Of a stretch of 42,299 nucleotides of DNA, positions 8,505-15,099 are shown one piece after another. Position numbers and translations under genes: made by a program. The notes under the pieces were generated by a model. It searched no databases. It saw only the letters and a program-made list of their open reading frames with translations, and was not told the DNA's origin. The DNA lies in NCBI GenBank assembly GCA_017471945.1, contig JAFURH010000091.1, positions 1 through 42,299 of the forward strand, in the 5' to 3' direction. The DNA is from Clostridia bacterium (GTDB lineage Bacteria; Bacillota; Clostridia; Christensenellales; Borkfalkiaceae). Within the stretch, counting starts at the first letter, position 1; every line of letters begins with the position of its first letter.

Positions 8505-8865
8505 ATAAAGGTTCGAGGTTATGGGACTAATCACCCCCCCCCCATAGAGAACGCGGGAAATAAGTCCTGACTTGCGAGGAGGTCGCAAGAAAACGGTACC
8601 CGAGCGGTTTTAAGCGAAATGCTTTTGACTAGATGCGATGACGGGTTAAAAAGAATATCGACACATAAGCGCCAAGACCCAAACGAGGAAAAAGAAGTTT
8701 GGTAGCAGGTGTGAAGATATCACTGTTTATAAAAGAGCAGCGGAACGTTGCCGTGTTTCCAGCAAGATTTTATGATTGCTTGGTCTTTTGTAAGCATACC
8801 GTTATAAGGACGAAATAGAAAAAGTAAAGTCCATAGAGAAGATAGCTTCTTTATGGATTTTTTAT
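8505..8865 (+). ncRNA. Candidate structured RNA, unassigned
   Basis: Several inverted repeats lie close together on the plus strand: TATGGG 8520-8525 with CCCATA 8541-8546 around a C-run; CTTGCGA 8571-8577 with TCGCAAG 8583-8589 around a GGAGG loop; ACCCG 8598-8602 with CGGGT 8642-8646, enclosing AAGC/GCTT; CCAAAC 8679-8684 with GTTTGG 8697-8702; CCAGCAA 8759-8765 with TTGCTTGG 8776-8783. A good intrinsic terminator ends the run. No protein frame explains it. I do not recognise the class (large prophage-type RNAs such as ROOL or GOLLD, or an ORF-less group II intron remnant, are possibilities). The 5' end is not defined. Confidence 0.4.
8830..8863 (+). terminator. Intrinsic terminator
   Basis: Twelve-base arms TCCATAGAGAAG (8830-8841) and CTTCTTTATGGA (8846-8857) pair with one G-T wobble around an ATAG loop and are followed by TTTTTT. 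It gives a 3' end to the candidate RNA upstream. Confidence 0.85.
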
Positions 8866-9057
8866 TTGCAAAAATGGAAAGGAGGGGATACCAATGCACA
8901 ACGATTAGACTAGCGGACGGTCTTAAAATAATTCCGCAATCAAAGCTTATCGTAGATAATATATCCACTATATTTTACTGCGCAAAGCATAGGTTCTGCC
9001 GAGTGCAAAATCTTTGCTAATTGTTGCAAAAAGGTCGAAAAAACATAGCAGGATAAG

Positions 9058-9081
9058 GAAATTGCCACAAACGGCAATTTC
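9058..9081 (+). repeat. Perfect 9-bp inverted repeat
   Basis: GAAATTGCC at 9058-9066 and GGCAATTTC at 9073-9081 with a 6-nt loop and no T-run. A second stem, GAGCAG with CTGcCTC, lies just downstream at about 9093-9110. They belong to the structured stretch before the promoter of the ribbon-helix-helix gene and could be an operator or RNA element. Confidence 0.55.
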
Positions 9082-9233
9082 GGGTAGAAACCGAGCAGTA
9101 AACCTGCCTCGTTAACACCCACGTAAAAAGAATAATAGGGGGAGATTTTAGAAAAATAAAGATTCACGAAAGCTAACCCCAACCAACGGAATAAAAAACA
9201 GAATACCAATCCCAAAAATCTATCACGAAACAA

Positions 9234-9262
9234 TTGACAATAGCGTGTTAATACGATATAAT
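9234..9262 (+). promoter_or_regulatory. Consensus sigma-A promoter of the integrase module
   Basis: TTGACA at 9234-9239, a 17-nt spacer, TATAAT at 9257-9262. The start codon of the small DNA-binding protein is 30 nt downstream. Confidence 0.85.
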
Positions 9263-9291
9263 ATAAAAAACTTATAAAGGAGAAAGGATAG

Positions 9292-9525
9292 ATGAGAACG
9301 CCGAAGAAAGAGATTGATAAACGGTATGAAACCAAACACAAACAAGAAAGAAAGGAAAAACATAAGGTGTGGGGAACGAGCGTGAGAAGAGAATATGCAG
9401 AGGAGATAGACGAGTTCTTGAAGAAAAACGGATATACGAAAGTCCAACTGATAGAGGCGGGGTATAAAGCTTTGCAGGAAGAAAATCATAAAGAAAAAAT
9501 AACAGCGGAACACAGTGGTGCTTAA
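9292..9525 (+). CDS. Small ribbon-helix-helix-like DNA-binding protein
   Basis: 77 residues, very basic at the N-terminus. After about 25 charged residues the pattern VWGTSVRREYAEEIDEFLKKNGYTKVQLIEAGYKAL fits one beta strand plus two helices of the Arc/MetJ/CopG (ribbon-helix-helix) fold. AAAGGAGAAAGGATAG precedes ATG 9292 and a consensus promoter lies upstream. Proteins of this kind next to a tyrosine recombinase commonly act as repressor, autoregulator or directionality factor of an integrated element, so that is the likely role; it is inferred from fold pattern and position. Confidence 0.6.
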   Translation: MRTPKKEIDKRYETKHKQERKEKHKVWGTSVRREYAEEIDEFLKKNGYTKVQLIEAGYKALQEENHKEKITAEHSGA

Positions 9526-9574
9526 CACACCCGTAATTTTCGGGAATTAGTAAGGAGAAAAATTATAAAATAGG

Positions 9575-9611
9575 GCAACCGTGCTTATCTTTCCGTTAAA
9601 AGTACGGTTGC
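9575..9611 (+). repeat. Inverted repeat between small DNA-binding gene and integrase
   Basis: GCAACCGT at 9575-9582 pairs perfectly with ACGGTTGC at 9604-9611. No T-run follows. It lies 30 nt before the integrase start and could be an operator for the ribbon-helix-helix protein, or a leader hairpin controlling integrase expression. Confidence 0.5.
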
Positions 9612-9641
9612 ATAACCTATAAAATATTAAATTAAGGAGAT

Positions 9642-10886
9642 TTGAAATATAAGGAATTACAAGAAATTTTAGATATTTTAGAAGAAATACCCAATGAAAG
9701 AAAAAGAGACAAAGCAACTCGTCTAATTTTGCAAGCGGCAAATGAAAGCATTACATACGAGCTGATTCAAGATTTACTTTCAAGGGATAATAAACCAAGT
9801 CAAGAACAAACCATTAAACGTCGAGATGATACGATATTTTGGAAACTTACAAATAAGGAGATTCAAAAAATGCCTACTAGATTTCAAAAAGAAATTATCA
9901 TTCAAGACAAAATAGTAAAAGTTCGCCGCAGAAAAAGCGGCAAGCATACCACCAATTATGAAATACGTTATCGTAGAGACGGGTTTAACGTGACGGCATC
10001 AAGTACAGATTTGGAAATTGCAAAAGAAAAGTTTGCCCAAGCCTTACGAATTGCGGATTTGAAACGACGACAAGTTGAAGAGCGGAAAATGTTAATCGTA
10101 CCCGAAACCTTTCAAGAATTTGCAGAGTACTATTTCGAGAAATATCGCAAACGTAAGGTTGCTGAAAAAACGTTTGAAAACGATATGTACCGTTATCGAA
10201 ATCATATTAAACCATATTTCCGTTCAATGCCATTAAAGGATATAACACCAGATTTTTGTCAAGAGCTTTTGGATAAGTTTGCGGTAAAAGGACAAACGAA
10301 GACGAGTAACGAAATATATTCGCTGTTGAACGGTATCTTTAAGATGGCGATTGCGCACGATTTTATGAAAAAGAATCCGCTCGCTATTGTTATCGTGGAG
10401 AAACACAACTGTAAACACGGTAAAGCTTTGACTAAAGAAGAGGAAAAGAAGTTGCTTGATGAAACGAAAGGGACGAAATATGAAACGATTTTTGCGCTTG
10501 CGCTCTATACGGGACTTCGTCCAAATGAGTACAAAACGGCGAGAATCGAAAGGAATTTTATCGTAGCAAGAAATTCCAAGCGAAAGGGAGGAAAAATAGA
10601 GTATAAAAAAATACCGATTTCAGGTATGCTGAAACCGTATTTACAGGGAATTGAAGTTTTGAATGTTCCAACGCTGGAATACGTGCGGTATGCGTTTAAC
10701 GCTATTTTACCCAATCACATTCTATACGATTTGAGAACGACGTTTTATACACGTTGTGAAGAATGTGGGGTAGCACCGCCTGCGCGGGATCATTTCGTTG
10801 GACATAGTAACGGCGAGCTGAATAATACGTATAGCGATTTATCTGACGAATACTTATTAAAGGAGGGGAAGAAATTAGTTTGGTGA
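9642..10886 (+). CDS. Tyrosine recombinase / phage-type integrase
   Basis: 414 residues from TTG 9642; a stop lies 9 nt upstream in frame. AAGGAG sits only 2 nt before the TTG, so ATG 9870 (MPTRFQKEI, with AAGGAG and normal spacing) is an alternative start. Parts: AP2-like arm-binding region (about 85-145), SAM-like core-binding domain (about 155-245), catalytic domain (about 262-414). Catalytic R293 in TGLRPNE, R365 in YDLRTTF, H388 in FVGHSNG and nucleophile Y397 in NNTYSDL are visible. The usual His three residues before R365 is Tyr362. It inserts or excises DNA at an att site, and its 3' end points at the tRNA cluster 140 nt away. Confidence 0.88.
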   Translation: MKYKELQEILDILEEIPNERKRDKATRLILQAANESITYELIQDLLSRDNKPSQEQTIKRRDDTIFWKLTNKEIQKMPTRFQKEIIIQDKIVKVRRRKSGKHTTNYEIRYRRDGFNVTASSTDLEIAKEKFAQALRIADLKRRQVEERKMLIVPETFQEFAEYYFEKYRKRKVAEKTFENDMYRYRNHIKPYFRSMPLKDITPDFCQELLDKFAVKGQTKTSNEIYSLLNGIFKMAIAHDFMKKNPLAIVIVEKHNCKHGKALTKEEEKKLLDETKGTKYETIFALALYTGLRPNEYKTARIERNFIVARNSKRKGGKIEYKKIPISGMLKPYLQGIEVLNVPTLEYVRYAFNAILPNHILYDLRTTFYTRCEECGVAPPARDHFVGHSNGELNNTYSDLSDEYLLKEGKKLVW

Positions 10887-10908
10887 CATAAAAGGGAAAG
10901 GAGATTTT

Positions 10909-10932
10909 TCTGCCCCAAAATCTGCCCCAAAT
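10909..10932 (+). repeat. Tandem repeat just after the integrase
   Basis: TCTGCCCCAAAA is followed directly by TCTGCCCCAAAT. Short tandem repeats like this next to an integrase gene can be arm-type binding sites. A comparable pair, TGGTCACCAAAT then AGGTCACCAAAT, occurs at about 38440-38463 beside the tRNA-Arg scars. Confidence 0.45.
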
Positions 10933-10980
10933 TACATTAATAAAAGAAAAATAGGGTTATAATCATACAAAAATACAAAG

Positions 10981-11021
10981 AAAAACACGTATTTATGCAT
11001 ATTTTCTTGCATAAATGCGTG
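10981..11021 (-). terminator. Terminator of the tRNA cluster
   Basis: On the minus strand a 14-bp stem (plus-strand arms 10986-10999 and 11008-11021, one G-T wobble) is followed by TTTTT at 10985-10981. It lies five bases beyond the CCA of the last tRNA. Confidence 0.85.
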
Positions 11022-11025
11022 CTTC

Positions 11026-11101
11026 TGGTGGACGATCAGGGACTCGAACCCTGGGCCCACTGATTAAGAGTCAGTTGCTCTACCAGCTGAGCTAATCATC
11101 C
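11026..11101 (-). tRNA. tRNA-Lys (CTT)
   Basis: 76 nt with encoded CCA. Acceptor GGATGAT pairs with ATCGTCC, the anticodon loop carries CTT inside ACTGACTCTTAATCAGT, and the T-loop is GTTCGAGTC. It is the last gene of the cluster and the one nearest the integrase, so it is a candidate attachment site. Confidence 0.95.
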
Positions 11102-11105
11102 AGAA

Positions 11106-11181
11106 TGGTGGTCCATCGGAGGCTCGAACTCCGGACACCTTGATTAAAAATCAAGTGCTCTACCTACTGAGCTAATGGGCC
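11106..11181 (-). tRNA. tRNA-Lys (TTT)
   Basis: 76 nt with encoded CCA; anticodon TTT in CTTGATTTTTAATCAAG, T-arm CGGAG/CTCCG. Acceptor arms are GGCCCAT and ATGGACC, giving a C-A mismatch at the third pair where GGGCC would be expected on the 3' side. The rest of the cloverleaf is intact. Confidence 0.92.
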
Positions 11182-11207
11182 AAATAAAATTTGTCGCTTG
11201 CCTGAAT

Positions 11208-11283
11208 TGGCTGGGGTGGCAGGATTTGAACCTACGAATGCCGGAATCAAAATCCGGTGCCTTAACCACTTGGCGACACCCCA
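11208..11283 (-). tRNA. tRNA-Gln (TTG)
   Basis: 76 nt with CCA. Acceptor TGGGGTG pairs with CACCCCA; anticodon TTG in CCGGATTTTGATTCCGG. Confidence 0.95.
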
Positions 11284-11296
11284 ATGTCAAAAAAAG

Positions 11297-11374
11297 TGGG
11301 GCGGGCAGAGAGGATCGAACTCACGACCTCCAGGGCCACAATCTGGCGCTCTAACCAACTGAGCTATGCCCGCC
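11297..11374 (-). tRNA. tRNA-His (GTG)
   Basis: Anticodon GTG in CCAGATTGTGGCCCTGG, acceptor GCGGGCA with TGCCCGC, CCA encoded. The extra 5' G (position 11374) opposite discriminator C, the hallmark of histidine tRNA, is present. Confidence 0.95.
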
Positions 11375-11382
11375 ATACTTCT

Positions 11383-11459
11383 TGGTGCGCCTGAAGAGAT
11401 TCGAACTCCTGACACACGGCTTAGAAGGCCGTTGCTCTATCCTACTGAGCTACAGGCGC
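11383..11459 (-). tRNA. tRNA-Arg (TCT)
   Basis: 77 nt with CCA; acceptor GCGCCTG with CAGGCGC, anticodon TCT in ACGGCCTTCTAAGCCGT. Confidence 0.95.
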
Positions 11460-11491
11460 GTATAAACACTTTGACACGCCCGCAAAGAAAG

Positions 11492-11565
<74 letters not shown>

Positions 11566-11604
11566 ATTTTCATTCATCGGTTGCCGTATCAACAACGCTT
11601 GTAT

Positions 11605-11633
11605 ATAATAGCATTATTCCAAAAAATTGTCAA
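11605..11633 (-). promoter_or_regulatory. Promoter of the tRNA cluster
   Basis: On the minus strand TTGACA (11633-11628), a 17-nt spacer and TATTAT (11610-11605), 40 nt before tRNA-Gly. All six tRNAs and the terminator at 10981-11021 can form one transcript. Confidence 0.8.
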
Positions 11634-11729
11634 ATCTTTTTCGCCGTTTTTTGAAAAAAATCTAAAAAATTTTTCATTATTTTTTCTTTAATAAAAATTA
11701 TCAAAATTTGTTAATTTCTAACTCAAAAC

Positions 11730-11749
11730 TTCCCGCGCAGGGAATTTTT
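11730..11749 (+). other. Small hairpin with T-run
   Basis: TTCCC and GGGAA around GCGCA, then TTTTT. It reads as a weak terminator on the plus strand, inside an A+T-rich gap between the tRNA promoter and the DUF1294-like gene. Confidence 0.35.
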
Positions 11750-11778
11750 GTAAAAGGTTTCCTTATTTTAATAAAATA

Positions 11779-11787
11779 TGCTATAAT
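11779..11787 (+). promoter_or_regulatory. Extended -10 promoter reading toward purH
   Basis: TGCTATAAT is a perfect extended -10 (TG-n-TATAAT) with no good -35. If used, its transcript runs antisense through the whole DUF1294-like gene before reaching purH about 390 nt later. No other plus-strand promoter is evident nearer purH. Confidence 0.45.
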
Positions 11788-11790
11788 AAT

Positions 11791-11813
11791 AAAAACTCCG
11801 TGACGAACACGGA
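11791..11813 (-). terminator. Terminator of the DUF1294-like gene
   Basis: Minus strand: TCCGTG-TTCGT-CACGGA (11813-11797) then TTTTT after one G-containing step. It lies 26 nt beyond the stop codon. Confidence 0.7.
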
Positions 11814-11838
11814 AAATCTTGCATTTTTCCGAAAAACC

Positions 11839-12132
11839 TCAGAAAATAAAGAAACGGAATCGGAACATCGAAATAAACAAAAATATGTTCAAAACCGCTA
11901 AAAGCGGCATCGCGATCATCAAAAAAAGATTGGAAAGACGATATTTATAAATAAACATACTCACGTAAATTGCGATCGCTCCGCCCAAGATTCCCGTGAG
12001 TGCGAGTTTTCCGTCGAATAACTTCGACGACGGAGCAACTTCTTCTTTCGCTTTCAAAGATTTGATCAGCATAAACGCATAGAAATTGATCGCAAAAATA
12101 TACGCGATAAATAAAATATAGAATAAAAGCAT
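11839..12132 (-). CDS. DUF1294-like small membrane protein
   Basis: 97 residues from ATG 12132 (a TTG 27 nt upstream is the alternative). Three to four hydrophobic segments are visible: FYILFIAYIFAINFYAFML at the start, GILGGAIAIYVSMFIYKYR in the middle, and LFLMIAMPLLAVLNIFLFIS at the end. The middle G-G-A-x-x-x-Y-x-x-M-x-x-x-K pattern and the I-P-L-like tail match DUF1294 membrane proteins, whose role is unknown. Its start lies 51 nt from purH, head to head, with no clear promoter of its own. The ribosome site is weak (GGAAA). Confidence 0.6.
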   Translation of the reverse strand: MLLFYILFIAYIFAINFYAFMLIKSLKAKEEVAPSSKLFDGKLALTGILGGAIAIYVSMFIYKYRLSNLFLMIAMPLLAVLNIFLFISMFRFRFFIF

Positions 12133-12183
12133 ATTTTTAGTATTTCCAAAAACTTGCAAAAAATTACAGAGGTGAAATAGATT

Positions 12184-13722
12184 ATGAAAAAAAGAGCATT
12201 AGTCAGTGTCTCCGACAAAACGGGCATCGTCGATTTTTGTAAACGCCTGATCGCTTGCGATTACGAAATTATCTCGACGGGCGGAACGGCAAAAGCGCTT
12301 AAAGACGCAGGGCTTCCCGTGATCGGTATCAGCGAGCTTACAGGCTTCCCCGAATGTCTTGACGGCAGAGTGAAAACGTTGCACCCCGTCGTGCACGCGG
12401 GACTTTTGGCAATGCGTTCGAACCCCGAACATATGGCGCAACTTGAAAAACTCGGCATCAACACGATCGATATCGTCGCGGTCAATTTGTATCCCTTCAA
12501 AGCGACCATTTCCAAGCCCGGCGTAACCTTCGCGGACGCCGTGGAAAATATCGATATCGGCGGACCTACGATGATCCGTGCGGCGGCGAAAAACTATCAG
12601 GACGTTGCCGTCGTCGTCGATCCCAAAGACTATGAAAAAGTCCTTTCCGAAGTCGAAGCGGGGGCGATCACGCTGGAAACCAAGAAATATCTTCAATATA
12701 AAGTATTTGCGCATACCGCGGTTTACGACAGTATGATCTCGAACTACCTCGCGCAACAGCTCAATATCCGCTATCCCGATTCGATCACGTTCGCCTACGA
12801 AAAGGCGCAGGATATGCGCTACGGCGAAAATCCTCACCAGAACGCTTCTTATTACAGCGAGGAATTTATCCGCGCGGGCTCGCTTTCCAAAGCCAAACAG
12901 CTTTGGGGAAAAGAGCTTTCCTATAATAATATCAACGACGCGAACGGCGCGCTCGAACTCGTAAAAGAATTCGACGAACCCTGCGTGGTGGCTTGTAAGC
13001 ACGCGAATCCTTGCGGCGTAGGTACGGGCAAGACCATTCACGAAGCGTATATCAAAGCCTACGAATCCGACCCCGTATCCGTGTTCGGCGGTATTTTGGC
13101 GATCAACGGCACGGTGGACGAAGCGACAGCGACGGAGATCAATAAGATCTTCATTGAAATCGTAATTGCGGAATCCTTCACGGAAGGCGCGCTCGAAATT
13201 TTGAAGGGCAAGAAAAATATCCGTCTTTTGGAACTTCCCGATATCAAAGCCAAGCGCGAAGCGACCGCTTACGATATGAAGAAAGTGTACGGCGGTCTGC
13301 TCGTTCAGGACTACGACAACACGCTCTTCGCCCCTGAAAATCTCAAAGTGGTAACCAAGCGCGCTCCCACCGAAGACGAAATGAAAGCGATGCTGTTTAA
13401 CTGGAAGGTCGTGAAACATACGAAATCCAACGCGATCGTGGTCGGCAAAGCGGACAGAACGACGGGTATCGGTATGGGGCAAACCAACCGCATTTGGGCG
13501 GCGCAACAGGCGATCGCGCACGCGGGCGAAGAAGTGAACGGCTCGGTAATGGCTTCCGACGCGTTCTTCCCGTTCCCCGATTGCGTAGAGGAATGTGTGA
13601 AAGCGGGCATCACGGCGATCATTCAGCCGGGCGGTAGCATCAAAGACCAGCTTTCTATCGACGCTTGCGACGAAGCGGGAATTGCAATGATCTTCGTCGG
13701 CGACAGACATTTTAAACACTAA
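12184..13722 (+). CDS. purH: Bifunctional AICAR transformylase / IMP cyclohydrolase
   Basis: 512 residues, AGAGGTG ribosome site. It performs the last two steps of purine synthesis: formylation of AICAR with 10-formyl-THF, then ring closure to IMP. Residues 1-190 form the MGS-like cyclohydrolase domain ([30 protein letters not shown]). The rest is the transformylase domain, with the active-site pair K272-H273 in KHANPCG and QPGGSIKD near the end. Length is normal for the family. It stands alone here rather than inside a pur operon and is followed by a strong terminator. Confidence 0.97.
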   Translation: MKKRALVSVSDKTGIVDFCKRLIACDYEIISTGGTAKALKDAGLPVIGISELTGFPECLDGRVKTLHPVVHAGLLAMRSNPEHMAQLEKLGINTIDIVAVNLYPFKATISKPGVTFADAVENIDIGGPTMIRAAAKNYQDVAVVVDPKDYEKVLSEVEAGAITLETKKYLQYKVFAHTAVYDSMISNYLAQQLNIRYPDSITFAYEKAQDMRYGENPHQNASYYSEEFIRAGSLSKAKQLWGKELSYNNINDANGALELVKEFDEPCVVACKHANPCGVGTGKTIHEAYIKAYESDPVSVFGGILAINGTVDEATATEINKIFIEIVIAESFTEGALEILKGKKNIRLLELPDIKAKREATAYDMKKVYGGLLVQDYDNTLFAPENLKVVTKRAPTEDEMKAMLFNWKVVKHTKSNAIVVGKADRTTGIGMGQTNRIWAAQQAIAHAGEEVNGSVMASDAFFPFPDCVEECVKAGITAIIQPGGSIKDQLSIDACDEAGIAMIFVGDRHFKH

Positions 13723-13730
13723 CGAAATTG

Positions 13731-13768
13731 AAAATCCCCCGCGCGATATTTCGCGTGGGGGATTTTTT
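13731..13768 (+). terminator. Bidirectional terminator, purH / TSCPD gene
   Basis: AATCCCCCGCGCG and CGCGTGGGGGATT form a long G+C-rich stem followed by TTTTTT on the plus strand and A-rich DNA on the other side. It can serve both convergent genes. Confidence 0.9.
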
Positions 13769-13782
13769 GATTAAATTTTAAA

Positions 13783-14040
13783 TTATTCCGCGGCTTTGCT
13801 TGCCTTGTATTCGTCGATTGCTTTGGAGAGCTGATCGGGGCAAGAAGTGTTGTTGCGGCATTTGATCCCCGTCAAGAGCGCTTGGATCTCGTCGAGCGGC
13901 TTGCCTTCGACAAGCTTTGCGATCCCTTGCAGATTTCCGCTGCAACCGTTCATAAACCGAACGTTGTGAATTTTGTTGTCCGCGTCCACGTCAAACGTGA
14001 TCATTCGCGAACAGGTACCTTTCGTAGAATAAGTAAACAT
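13783..14040 (-). CDS. TSCPD-domain protein
   Basis: 85 residues from ATG 14040, preceded by AGTGAGG on the minus strand. The family signature TSCPDQLSKAI is complete, and TKGTCSRMITFDVD, GCSGNLQGIAKLVEG and IKCRNNTSCPD carry conserved cysteines. The TSCPD domain is also found at the C-terminus of class II (B12-dependent) ribonucleotide reductases; stand-alone copies (the TIGR03905 type) are common in Clostridia and have no proven function. It lies 46 nt downstream of the DUF4364 gene and is probably co-transcribed with it. Confidence 0.85.
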   Translation of the reverse strand: MFTYSTKGTCSRMITFDVDADNKIHNVRFMNGCSGNLQGIAKLVEGKPLDEIQALLTGIKCRNNTSCPDQLSKAIDEYKASKAAE

Positions 14041-14086
14041 AGTATATAACCTCACTTTATTTTTTTACGCGTTAAAAAGCTCTTAA

Positions 14087-14614
14087 TCAATCCACGAGCG
14101 TTTCGTAGATCGCCGAATACAAATCGGAAGCTTTGTATTCCCAGTTTTTATAAATGTTTTGCGCCGTCTTTTTATCGGGCACGACGAATTTAAGCTCCAA
14201 CATCGGCTGAACGGGGGAGAGGATCTTCAAAAATACCGTGTACGTGCCGTCTTTGTTTTGATAATAGTCTGATTTGCATTCCTGCCTCGTTCTCAGCTTC
14301 CCGCTGTTGTTTTTCACGAACGCGGAAATCTCGTCGCGAATGCTCTTGGGAATATTGATATAAAAATTGCTTAAACTCTCTCTTCCGTCCGCCGTGATCG
14401 TATACAGCGGTTCTTCGTCCGCCGCGGAAATGCGGCAGATAAACCCGTCGTCGAGGAGCTTAGGAAGTAGTTCCATACAGTCCATATAATTGAGCCAATT
14501 GTTACCCGCCACGCACATTTCCACGATCGTGCGTTCGGAAAGCGCGCTTTCCATTTTATCGAAAACGAAAAGCACGATCAGTTTATTGACGGACGTTTCT
14601 CCTTGGATCTGCAT
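14087..14614 (-). CDS. DUF4364-family protein (winged-helix-like)
   Basis: 175 residues with an AAGGAG ribosome site. The N-terminal part (about 1-85: NKLIVLFVFDKM, ERTIVEMC, DGFICR, LYTITADGRESL) looks like a winged helix with its beta wing and TITxxG signature. The second half has alternating beta segments (TYTVFLKILS, MLELKFVVPD) of unknown role. The family is typical of Clostridia and Bacilli and is thought to be regulatory. It has its own transcription unit, because the gene before it ends in a terminator. Confidence 0.8.
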   Translation of the reverse strand: MQIQGETSVNKLIVLFVFDKMESALSERTIVEMCVAGNNWLNYMDCMELLPKLLDDGFICRISAADEEPLYTITADGRESLSNFYINIPKSIRDEISAFVKNNSGKLRTRQECKSDYYQNKDGTYTVFLKILSPVQPMLELKFVVPDKKTAQNIYKNWEYKASDLYSAIYETLVD

Positions 14615-14655
14615 TGTAAACTCCTTGACTAAAAGGGATAAAAAACGAATTTTGT

Positions 14656-14686
14656 TAAAAAGGTCGCGAGGGGAAAGTTCGCGACC
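14656..14686 (-). terminator. Terminator of the HPr-like gene
   Basis: Minus strand GGTCGCGA (14686-14679) pairs with TCGCGACC (14669-14662), then TTTTT. Confidence 0.85.
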
Positions 14687-14717
14687 TGCTTTGCGAATTA
14701 AGTAAACCGATTAAAAC

Positions 14718-14945
14718 TTACGCTTCGAACTTTTTAAGCTGCGTCAAAAGCTCGTCGCAATTTTCCGAATATACTTCCACGGTGATGGGCTGGGAAAGAT
14801 CCAGCGAGAAAATACCGAGAATGGATTTCGCGTCAACGACGTATTTGCCGCTTTTTAAAAGGATTTCGTAAGGATAGTTTTGCGTGATATTCACGAATTC
14901 CTTAACTCTTTGTGCCATTTCAAGGGAAATTTTGATAGATTTCAT
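14718..14945 (-). CDS. HPr-like protein without the phosphorylatable histidine
   Basis: 75 residues, ribosome site GGAGG, consensus-like promoter upstream. The HPr fold is recognisable from DAKSILGIFSLDL (residues 38-50), which carries the serine equivalent to regulatory Ser46, and from the beta strand before it. The histidine loop is missing: the region around residues 20-24 reads ITQNY and the protein contains no histidine at all. It cannot pass phosphate in the PTS. Like Crh of Bacillus it could act only through a phosphorylated serine or by protein contact, but that is inference. It is monocistronic. Confidence 0.8.
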   Translation of the reverse strand: MKSIKISLEMAQRVKEFVNITQNYPYEILLKSGKYVVDAKSILGIFSLDLSQPITVEVYSENCDELLTQLKKFEA

Positions 14946-14978
14946 AGAAAAGTAACCTCCATTTTTCTAATTGCCTAT

Positions 14979-15007
14979 ATTATACACGAAACTTTTAGAA
15001 AAATCAA
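14979..15007 (-). promoter_or_regulatory. Promoter of the HPr-like gene
   Basis: Minus strand TTGATT (15007-15002), 17-nt spacer, TATAAT (14984-14979), 34 nt before the start codon. Confidence 0.8.
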
Positions 15008-15046
15008 GATATTCGGATAAAAAATATTTATTATTTTTCGAATTTG

Positions 15047-15055
15047 TGCTATAAT
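15047..15055 (+). promoter_or_regulatory. Extended -10 promoter of the Nudix gene
   Basis: TGCTATAAT at 15047-15055, 45 nt before the start codon; the -35 is poor. It is divergent from the HPr-like promoter. Confidence 0.65.
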
Positions 15056-15099
15056 ATGTAAAATCACGGTCTGTTTTTGGGCAGAAAGGAGTAAAAGTT

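Larger units (their letters stand above)
8238..9233. other. About 1 kb without a convincing gene
   Basis: No open frame here has a ribosome site, codon pattern or recognisable protein; the long minus-strand frames are antisense to A-rich DNA. What is visible: A+T-rich DNA at 8238-8500, a run of hairpins at 8505-8785, an intrinsic terminator at 8830-8863, a strong GGAGG followed by a four-codon frame at 8881-8909, and further inverted repeats up to 9120. It separates the carbohydrate locus from the integrase module. Confidence 0.7.

Noticed and set aside
8505-8865. Group II intron or CRISPR-type guide RNA as a firm label for the hairpin region
   Set aside because: No domain V-like hairpin, no reverse transcriptase, no repeat-spacer array and no effector gene in the window.
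8940-9341. 133-codon hydrophobic minus-strand frame
   Set aside because: Phe/Leu/Tyr-rich only because it is antisense to A-rich DNA; overlaps the promoter and start of the ribbon-helix-helix gene and has no ribosome site.
12199-13719. 506-codon open frame on the minus strand opposite purH
   Set aside because: Exact antisense of a certain gene in a G+C-richer region where stop codons are rare; Arg/Asp/Phe-rich composition and no ribosome site.
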